Assembly: GCA_016780625.1 (NCBI GenBank)
Contig: JADHLN010000008.1
Location: 1-32,372, forward strand
Direction of reading: 5' to 3'
Source: Rickettsiales bacterium
Lineage (GTDB): Bacteria > Pseudomonadota > Alphaproteobacteria > Rickettsiales > JABIRX01
Length of the DNA stretch: 32,372 nucleotides
The translations under genes were made by a program, and so were the position numbers. The notes under the pieces were generated by a model. That model saw only the letters and a program-made list of their open reading frames with translations. It was not told the DNA's origin and did no database searches. Positions 9,224 through 15,688 of this stretch are shown piece by piece (position 1 is the stretch's first letter; each line of letters begins with the position of its first letter).

Positions 9224-10537
9224 ATGCTAAAAATAACAAGAATTTCTCTATTATTATTAATAATAACCATAAAACAAAGCTTTGCTATAAGCTTAATCAG
9301 AGACTCACAAACAGAAATTTTTTTAAAAAACATCTCAACTCCAATCTTTAAGGCAGCAAACTTAAACTCAGATATTAAAATTCATATAATTAATGATAAT
9401 TCAATCAACGCTTTTGTAACAAATGGTAATAATATTTTTATAAATACAGGTACAATCACATATTCAGACAACCCTCTTGGCCTAATTGGTGTTATTGCTC
9501 ATGAAACAGGTCATATAACTGGTAATCATATCGCAAAAATTAACATTGATATGCAGGAAATTAATAAAAAAATGGCCTTAGGCTATATTTTAGGCTTAGC
9601 TACAGCAATAGGAGGAAATATTGAAGCCGGACAAGCAATTATGCTTGGCAATAATCATATTGCTGAAAGAAATTTTTTTAAATATAGCGTAAAACATGAA
9701 GAATCTGCAGATGAAACAGCTCTAATGTTACTAGATAAATGCCAAATAAGCTCAGTTGGCCTCCTTAATTTTTTTAAAAAAATTAGAAACCAAGAAAAAA
9801 TCTACAGCGAAACCATCAATCCATTCACAAGAACTCACCCTCTATCAAGCAATAGAATCTCAAGAATTGAAAAGCACATAAAAGAAAGCCCCTTCTCAAC
9901 AAAAAAACTAAATGCTAAAATTTATTCAGAATATCAAATTATAAAAGCAAAATTAGAAGCTTTTCTTGGTAATCCAGAGGAAATATTAGTAAAATACAAC
10001 CAAGATACAGAGCAAGCTTTAATTGCTAGAATTATTGCTCATCATAGATTAGGAGAAAGCAATAAATCACTTAAATTATTTGAAAAAACAAATCAAAAAA
10101 ATCCATATATCAAAGAATTAAAAGGACAAATTTTATATGAATCAGGCCAAGCTAAAAAAAGCGTGGAAATATTTTTAAATCTAACAAAAAAACTACCCAA
10201 TGACCCATTACTTAAAATAGAGTTAGCAGGAGCTGTAATTAGCGCAAAATCTACAAAAAATTATCAAAGAGCTATAGATGAATTAAATAAATCTATTCTT
10301 TTTGAAAAAGAAAATGTTATGGCATGGGAATTTTTAGCGAAATTATACCATCATACTAATAATAAATTAATGTCATTTTATGCCCTGGCAGAATCCTCTT
10401 TTCATAAAAATAATTTTAATTTATCTATAAAATATGCAAATAAAGCAAAAGAGCTTCTAAAAAATGATTCAAATCCAAATTTACTATTAAAAATAGAGGA
10501 ATTAATCAAAGTTAATAACAAAAAAATAAAAGAATAA
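9224..10537 (+). CDS. Periplasmic M48 metalloprotease with TPR-like C-terminus (BepA/YfgC-like)
   Basis: This 437-residue protein has a signal peptide with likely cleavage after residue 21 (SFA|IS). The M48 zinc site is HETGH at residues 93-97, with the third ligand probably E159 of the EESAD stretch (E159...D163). RTHPLSSNRISRI is the usual M48 element before the repeats. From about residue 220 the sequence becomes helical with TPR-like repeats (for example LKGQILYESGQAKKSVEIF and MAWEFLAKLYHHTNN), as in BepA, which degrades or helps assemble outer-membrane proteins such as LptD. The last base of its TAA stop is the first base of the next gene's ATG, so translation is coupled to the MMPL exporter. 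This pairing is not one I recognise as standard. Confidence 0.92.
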   Translation: MLKITRISLLLLIITIKQSFAISLIRDSQTEIFLKNISTPIFKAANLNSDIKIHIINDNSINAFVTNGNNIFINTGTITYSDNPLGLIGVIAHETGHITGNHIAKINIDMQEINKKMALGYILGLATAIGGNIEAGQAIMLGNNHIAERNFFKYSVKHEESADETALMLLDKCQISSVGLLNFFKKIRNQEKIYSETINPFTRTHPLSSNRISRIEKHIKESPFSTKKLNAKIYSEYQIIKAKLEAFLGNPEEILVKYNQDTEQALIARIIAHHRLGESNKSLKLFEKTNQKNPYIKELKGQILYESGQAKKSVEIFLNLTKKLPNDPLLKIELAGAVISAKSTKNYQRAIDELNKSILFEKENVMAWEFLAKLYHHTNNKLMSFYALAESSFHKNNFNLSIKYANKAKELLKNDSNPNLLLKIEELIKVNNKKIKE

Positions 10538-12981
10538 TGAAGAATCACAATTTTTTCTCACTAATAAGCGATAAAGCAAAATATGTTATATTCTTCTTTA
10601 TAATTATCGTAATTTTAGCCAGCATTGGTTTAAAAGATTTTTACCTTGATGCATCATCTGATTCATTATCACTTGAAAATGACCTTGATGTATCATATTA
10701 CCAAAAAAGCAAAGAAAAATACGGCTCTGATAATTTTCTGATAATCACCTATAAACCTGAAACAAAAATATTTTCTAAATTAAATTTATCTAATTTAGAG
10801 TTATTAGAACAAAAATTATCTAAGATAAAAAATGTAAAAAAAGTCACCACAATATTAAACCTACCCCTATTTAATAGCCCAAAAATAGATATAACTGAAA
10901 TAGGTGAAAAAAACATTAATTTACTTCATCCAAATGTTGACCTTTCAACAGCACCAAATGAAATCTTAAACAACCCACTATATAAAAATAATTTAATTAG
11001 TAGTGACGGAAAAACAACTGCAATATTAGTTGAATTAATTGAAAACAATGAATTTCAGCAATTAAACAACAGAAAAAAACAACTCCTCAAACAAATTACA
11101 AAAAATAATATTGAAAAATCAGAACTTGCTGAAATTTCCTTAAAAATCAAAAAAATCAACCGTCAAACTCGAAAAGAGCAAGACAATATAATTAAAGAAA
11201 TTAGAGAAATATTAGCCAATCATAAAGATAACAATCAAATTTATCTTGGAGGTTTGCCAATGATTGTTAGTGATTCAATTGAATATATAAAAAGCGACAT
11301 TAAAATTTTTGGCTTAGCAATAATAATGGTCATTTGCAGCATATCATTTCTACTATTTAAAAATTTACGTTTTGTAATTATCCCCCTATTTTGCGCCGCA
11401 ATTGTTATAATATCATTATCTGGATATTTAGGATATAGCAATTGGCCAATTACAACCGTTTCAGCAAATTTTATTGCACTTTTATTAATTTTAACCATGT
11501 CAATTACCATTCATCTAATTGTAAGATATGAAGAAGAACTGCAAATCAATAATAATTTAACTCAAAAAAAATTAATAATTGCTAGCTGCCAAAAAATGGC
11601 ACTGCCCTGTTTTTATACTACTATAACATCCATGGTAGCTTTTGCTTCATTAACTATCAGCTCTTTAAAGCCAGTTATAGATTTTGGTTGGATGATGTTT
11701 ATCGGTTTAATAATTGCCTATATTTGTAGCTTTACATTATTTCCTGCGTTAAATTCAATTTTGCAAAAAACAAAAATCAAAAAAACACAATATTCCCTAA
11801 CCTTAAAAATAACTAAATTATTTGCTAATTTAGCAATGCAGCAGCAAAAAATTATTTTAGCAATTTTTACCACTATAACAATTATTGGTATTTATGGTAT
11901 ATTCAATCTTTCAATAGAAAATAGATTTATAGATTATTATAAAAAAGATACAGAAATTCATCAAGGCATGAAAGCAATAGATCAAAATTTAGGTGGCACA
12001 ATACCACTTGATATAATCATAGAAGCTCCCAAAAATTTTCAAAAAACATCTAATTCTTTTAATATTTTTGGCCAAATAGATAATTCAAATAATATAACAT
12101 CAGGCTATTGGTTTAACCCTATAAATCATAGTAAAATAGCTCAAATACATAAATATTTAGAAGAAACTCCAGAAATAGGAAAAGTAAATTCATTATATTC
12201 AACCCTTGAATTAATAAAACAAATAGATAAAAATCTAACAAATAATAGTTTCAACCTAGGGCTAATTTATAAAAAGCTCAATCAAGACATAAAAAAACAA
12301 ATTTTTACTCCATATATCTCTAGTGATGGCAATCAAATCAGAATTAACACTAGAATATATGAAACAAATCAAAATCTTAAACGTAATGAATTAATTAATA
12401 AAATAAAATACGACCTATCTAATCAATTAAAATTAGAAAAAGATCAATTTACCCTTACCGGCATGACTATACTTTATAATAATATCTTACAAAGTCTTTT
12501 TAAAAGCCAAATCTTAACTCTTGGGTTTGTTTTTCTAATTATATTTTTAATGTTTTTAATATTATTCAAAAATTTTTATCTTTCTCTAATTGCAATTATA
12601 CCCAATATTTTTTCTGCTATTTTTATTTTAGGGATTATGGGAATATCTAAAATTTCTTTAGACATAATGACTATTACTATAGCAGCAATATCAATCGGAA
12701 TTGCCGTTGACAATACTATTCATTATATTCATAGATTCAAAACAGAATTTCAAAACAGCAATAACATCAAAAAAGCACTTACAAAAACAAGCAATTCAAT
12801 AGGAAGAGCTATATTCTATACAGCTATAATAATTAGCTCAGGATTTTTTACCTTAACCTTATCAAACTTTATGCCTACAATTTATTTTGGCATCCTAACA
12901 GCAACAGCAATGCTAGCATCATTGCTTGCTAATTTAATTTTACTACCCGCAATTATCATAATTTTAAAACCAAAGATTTAG
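10537..12981 (+). CDS. RND superfamily MMPL/HAE3-type exporter (COG1033-like)
   Basis: An 814-residue inner-membrane protein with duplicated RND halves: a first helix at about 15-38, a large periplasmic loop, five helices at about 255-410, a second leading helix near 435-460, another loop, and five helices at about 655-810. The second half has the family motif GIAVDNTIHYIHRF with D725, the residue typical of proton coupling. The matching site in the first half reads TMSITIHLIVRY, with S322 where Asp often stands. Relatives move lipids, hopanoids or other hydrophobic molecules; the cargo here is unknown. Its start overlaps the M48 stop by one base. The last ~90-105 bases of this gene recur twice downstream as non-coding fragments flanking two protease-like genes, a feature discussed separately. 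Confidence 0.9.
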   Translation: MKNHNFFSLISDKAKYVIFFFIIIVILASIGLKDFYLDASSDSLSLENDLDVSYYQKSKEKYGSDNFLIITYKPETKIFSKLNLSNLELLEQKLSKIKNVKKVTTILNLPLFNSPKIDITEIGEKNINLLHPNVDLSTAPNEILNNPLYKNNLISSDGKTTAILVELIENNEFQQLNNRKKQLLKQITKNNIEKSELAEISLKIKKINRQTRKEQDNIIKEIREILANHKDNNQIYLGGLPMIVSDSIEYIKSDIKIFGLAIIMVICSISFLLFKNLRFVIIPLFCAAIVIISLSGYLGYSNWPITTVSANFIALLLILTMSITIHLIVRYEEELQINNNLTQKKLIIASCQKMALPCFYTTITSMVAFASLTISSLKPVIDFGWMMFIGLIIAYICSFTLFPALNSILQKTKIKKTQYSLTLKITKLFANLAMQQQKIILAIFTTITIIGIYGIFNLSIENRFIDYYKKDTEIHQGMKAIDQNLGGTIPLDIIIEAPKNFQKTSNSFNIFGQIDNSNNITSGYWFNPINHSKIAQIHKYLEETPEIGKVNSLYSTLELIKQIDKNLTNNSFNLGLIYKKLNQDIKKQIFTPYISSDGNQIRINTRIYETNQNLKRNELINKIKYDLSNQLKLEKDQFTLTGMTILYNNILQSLFKSQILTLGFVFLIIFLMFLILFKNFYLSLIAIIPNIFSAIFILGIMGISKISLDIMTITIAAISIGIAVDNTIHYIHRFKTEFQNSNNIKKALTKTSNSIGRAIFYTAIIISSGFFTLTLSNFMPTIYFGILTATAMLASLLANLILLPAIIIILKPKI

Positions 12982-12998
12982 ATATATAATTCTATTTG
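12894..12998 (+). repeat. Direct repeat R1 (functional 3' end of the MMPL gene)
   Basis: First of three copies of the exporter gene end. It encodes the last residues of the exporter (LTATAMLASLLANL... to LKPKI and TAG) plus 17 bases beyond the stop. R1 and R2 (15532-15636) agree over 105 bases with one mismatch; the first 90 bases also match R3 (18033-18122). Inside are a 10-bp palindrome ATGCTAGCAT at 12910-12919 and the inverted repeat AATTATcATAATT at 12951-12963. Confidence 0.97.
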
Positions 12999-13045
12999 TA
13001 AGAGGCAAAAAATTATGCTATAATATATGCAACAATTTAAGGTGG
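12996..13045 (+). promoter_or_regulatory. Promoter and ribosome binding site of the first cassette gene
   Basis: A -35 box TTGTAA at 12996-13001, a 17-base spacer and a perfect -10 box TATAAT at 13019-13024 form a good sigma-70 promoter. The -35 box overlaps the end of repeat R1. A strong Shine-Dalgarno AAGGTGG at 13039-13045 lies 7 bases before the ATG at 13053, which supports that start. The leader would be only about 20 bases. Confidence 0.75.
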
Positions 13046-13052
13046 AAAATAT

Positions 13053-15380
13053 ATGACAAAACACACAAGCACAAAATTAGCAAAAGCTTTTGCTTTCTTT
13101 GCTATGCTAACACAAAGCGCATTAGCTGCATGTGATTTTCGCAAAATATTGAAAAACTCTGGCTTTCAATTTAATGATACTGAAACCGTAAATACTGGCA
13201 CACTGCCTTTTATGGATGGACGCCCAGTAATAGTAAGTGGAAATGGTCATATCAAAAAAGCTAAGGAAGATACAAACAATGGGTCACCCGCATTAACAGG
13301 TAGTGGTACAAGAATCATTGAATTGCCAGCATTTGATGGATGTAATATATATAGATTGGAACTTGATTGGCGTTATGGATCATTTTGGGAAGGTGCTTTT
13401 TTTGAAACACAAGTATATAAAAATTCTACATTTAAGGAATCTAAGATCTCTAAACAGCGAATTATTGGTGGTGAAATTACAAGTACTGAGGTAGTTTCTT
13501 CAAGAGTAAATGATCTAGAAGAATTAGGAATCATCACACTTAAAGATACCATTGATGAATTCCTAAAAAAATTATTTCCATTTGATCACACACAGAAAAT
13601 TAATAAGTTAGATAAAGAACTTTATCAAGAAGTTTTGGAATTATTTCCAATAATAGATGAAAGTGTTATGAAAACACACATACAAGACTCTAGCATAACA
13701 GATTCTGTAATATTTGGTGCAATCATCTCTGGAAAAAAAAATGTACTAAATGATACCCTAATTTATGAATCTTCACAAAAAGAAAACTCAATTATTACTG
13801 ATCAAGATGGTAGAGTTATAACTCTTAAAGAAAACAATAAGAGAGGCTTCCCACAAAATCCACCACCAACAACAGCTATAGATTATGCTATGAAACACAA
13901 AAATATTAAATATCAATTAAAATTTTCAAAAAATATTGGAGAAGAATTAATAAATAGAATTTTATTTACATTAAAGTCAAATTTTGCAAAATTTGGCATT
14001 ATATTTGCAAAATATCATCCGAATACTGCTGATAACAGCTATGGTACATTAGAAATAAATAAAGAAAAAATAGATAAAAACCTTTTAGCAAGGGCAGGAT
14101 CTATAGCATTATTTCCACTTAAAGGTAGTATTACATTAAATGAGCTTTTTAATGAAGATTTATTTTCAGCATCTGCAATACACGAAGTATGTCATCAAAT
14201 TTTCGGAGCAAGACACATTTTTGGATCAAACAAATTTACAAGAGGGATTGATAACATACAAAGTGGATATGCAAATTTTTTACTGGGGGACCTATTAGTA
14301 AAAAGAGATCCTGGAAACCTATCCCCTGAAACGATTAAATATATGAAAAAACTAGCTACAGATATGGGAATAAATCCTCCACATGATCATAAACACTTCT
14401 ATCCCATACTAAATAAAGACAAGATACATCACGGAAATGAGTTTACCATTGTTACTACACAACATGACTTAGATAGCAATATAGAGATACATGGAAAAAT
14501 AGTTAGATTAAAAAAAGTTGAATATAAGCCAATTATATGTGCAGATAAAGATAATTGCGGAAAAGTTCCAAAAGTTCCAAAAGAAATATATAGATTATTT
14601 ACAGCTTTTAAAGAGTTTTTGATAATACCGTATCCAGGTAAAGAACTAACTCTATCAATAAGAGATCCTCAATATAATAGTTTAGCTCAAGTTCAACTTG
14701 ATATTAATCCTAAAGTACCACCACCGCCAGGACCAGAAGTTCCATTACGAACACCAGAAACGACACCACCGCCAGGAAATAATATTTTACATATTGGTCT
14801 AAGTATTTTTGCTGGTATAGTTTTATTAGCTTCAGCAGCTTTAGCAGGAACTTATTATTATAAGAGAAAACAAAGAAATCAACGTGAAGGTCAAGATGGT
14901 ACTGGGATGGTAACACGACCAGGAGCACCAGGAACAGGAGCAGCATCATTATCAGGAGCAGCAGGAACAGGAGCAGAAATACAACCAGTAGCACCAGCAC
15001 CAGGAGCAGGAACAGGAGCATCATCACGATCAGCATCATCAGAAGCAGGAACAACATCACGACCAGCATCATCAGGAGCAGCAGCACGAGGAGCAGCATC
15101 ATTATCAGGAGCAGCAGGAACACGACCAGCATCATCACGATCAGCATCTCCACGACCAGCATCACCAGGAGCAGCAGGAACACGACCAGGAGCAGCAGGA
15201 GCACCAGCAGCACCAGGAACAGAAACAGAAACAGAAGCAGGAGCACCAGGAGCACCAGAAACAGGAGCACCAGCAGCATCACTGGAAATAGCAAGTACTA
15301 CTATTACTACTCCTCAATTATGGCAAGAAAGAATTGGTGAAAAGCCAGCACCAGCAGGACTAGGATTCTTTAATGCATAA
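13053..15380 (+). CDS. Secreted, membrane-anchored putative zinc metalloprotease with low-complexity tail (cassette gene 1)
   Basis: 775 residues; I do not recognise a named family. In order: signal peptide (cleavage near LAAC at 24-27; C27 could also make this a lipoprotein); an ectodomain whose strongest motif is HEVCHQIFGARH, with H377, E378, H381 and H388 as candidate catalytic/zinc residues; a beta-rich region with a CxxxxxC pair (CADKDNC) shared with the next gene; a Pro-rich spacer (PPPPGPEVP...TPPPGN); one membrane helix at about 579-603; basic stop-transfer KRKQRNQR; a tail of about 170 residues rich in Ala, Gly, Pro, Ser and Arg; and the end PAPAGLGFFNA. The expected topology is ectodomain in the periplasm (or outside), tail in the cytoplasm. 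It is a paralogue of the next gene, diverged in the N-terminal half and nearly identical at the 3' end. Protease activity is inferred from the motif only. Confidence 0.85.
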   Translation: MTKHTSTKLAKAFAFFAMLTQSALAACDFRKILKNSGFQFNDTETVNTGTLPFMDGRPVIVSGNGHIKKAKEDTNNGSPALTGSGTRIIELPAFDGCNIYRLELDWRYGSFWEGAFFETQVYKNSTFKESKISKQRIIGGEITSTEVVSSRVNDLEELGIITLKDTIDEFLKKLFPFDHTQKINKLDKELYQEVLELFPIIDESVMKTHIQDSSITDSVIFGAIISGKKNVLNDTLIYESSQKENSIITDQDGRVITLKENNKRGFPQNPPPTTAIDYAMKHKNIKYQLKFSKNIGEELINRILFTLKSNFAKFGIIFAKYHPNTADNSYGTLEINKEKIDKNLLARAGSIALFPLKGSITLNELFNEDLFSASAIHEVCHQIFGARHIFGSNKFTRGIDNIQSGYANFLLGDLLVKRDPGNLSPETIKYMKKLATDMGINPPHDHKHFYPILNKDKIHHGNEFTIVTTQHDLDSNIEIHGKIVRLKKVEYKPIICADKDNCGKVPKVPKEIYRLFTAFKEFLIIPYPGKELTLSIRDPQYNSLAQVQLDINPKVPPPPGPEVPLRTPETTPPPGNNILHIGLSIFAGIVLLASAALAGTYYYKRKQRNQREGQDGTGMVTRPGAPGTGAASLSGAAGTGAEIQPVAPAPGAGTGASSRSASSEAGTTSRPASSGAAARGAASLSGAAGTRPASSRSASPRPASPGAAGTRPGAAGAPAAPGTETETEAGAPGAPETGAPAASLEIASTTITTPQLWQERIGEKPAPAGLGFFNA
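14915..15283 (+). repeat. Low-complexity coding repeat in the tail of cassette gene 1
   Basis: About 370 bases made almost wholly of codons ending in A (GCA, GGA, CCA, ACA, TCA, CGA), encoding Ala/Gly/Pro/Ser/Thr/Arg. It is much richer in G+C than its surroundings. It holds internal copies: a 34-base stretch at 14936-14969 recurs exactly at 15089-15122 (encoding GAASLSGAAGT), which suggests growth by slippage or unequal recombination. The paralogue lacks this block. Confidence 0.9.
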
Positions 15381-15621
15381 ATATAATTTCAAAGTTTAAT
15401 GATTGATTATAATATTTTATTAAAAACACTAATAATAAGTAACAGATTAATTAATATAGAAACTAATAATGATTAGAGCTTTATATTTAAATAATCTTAT
15501 AAAATATCATACTTAGAATTTATTCTATTAGCCTAACAGCAGCAGCAATGCTAGCATCATTGCTTGCTAATTTAATTTTACTACCCGCAATTATCATAAT
15601 TTTAAAACCAAAGATTTAGAT
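15344..15621 (+). repeat. 278-bp direct repeat, copy 1 (gene 1 end, 3' flank and exporter fragment)
   Basis: It matches 17845-18122 over 278 bases with 4 mismatches and no gaps. It covers the last codons of cassette gene 1 (PAPAGLGFFNA), its 151-base 3' flank and the first 90 bases of R2. The stretch 15381-15688 (308 bases without a gene) consists of this 3' flank, R2 and the promoter of gene 2. I see no clear intrinsic terminator in it, so read-through from gene 1 to gene 2 is possible. A 6-bp hairpin TAGAAT/ATTCTA sits at 15514-15527, just before R2. Confidence 0.97.
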
Positions 15622-15636
15622 ATATAATTCTATTTG
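15532..15636 (+). repeat. Direct repeat R2 (non-coding fragment of the MMPL gene end)
   Basis: A 105-base copy of R1 with one mismatch (CAGCAG for CAACAG near its start), including the exporter's stop codon. No exporter body precedes it, so it is a detached 3' fragment, not a gene. Weaker likeness to the exporter (AATTTATT...) extends about 15 bases further left. The palindrome ATGCTAGCAT is at 15548-15557. Confidence 0.97.
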
Positions 15637-15680
15637 CCATAAACACAAAATTATGCTATTTTAAATGTAAATATTTAGGG
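15634..15680 (+). promoter_or_regulatory. Promoter of the second cassette gene (diverged copy)
   Basis: At the same place as the first cassette's promoter, a -35 box TTGCCA (15634-15639), a 17-base spacer and a -10 box TATTTT (15657-15662) can be seen. Here the -35 is better and the -10 poorer than in copy 1. The ribosome binding site is also weaker (TTAGGG at 15675-15680, 8 bases before ATG 15689). The two genes probably differ in expression. Confidence 0.55.
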
Positions 15681-15688
15681 TAAAATAT

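Noticed and set aside
13053-13133. Cassette gene 1 product as a lipoprotein (LAAC at 24-27)
   Set aside because: Possible but not claimed: the paralogue has no lipobox, and both already have a membrane helix, so ordinary signal peptidase cleavage seems at least as likely.
14710-15294. Long open frame on the minus strand, Leu/Val/Met-rich, 194 codons
   Set aside because: It is the complement of the A-ending low-complexity codons of cassette gene 1, which cannot give stops on the other strand; composition is extreme and there is no ribosome binding site.
15532-15620. R2 read as a small membrane-protein gene or a pseudogene of the exporter
   Set aside because: It has no start of its own and only the last ~29 codons of the exporter; it is better described as a copied 3' fragment within a repeat.
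15381-15688. tRNA, sRNA or CRISPR in the gap between the cassette genes
   Set aside because: No cloverleaf or regularly spaced short repeats; the gap is explained by the 3' flank, R2 and the promoter.
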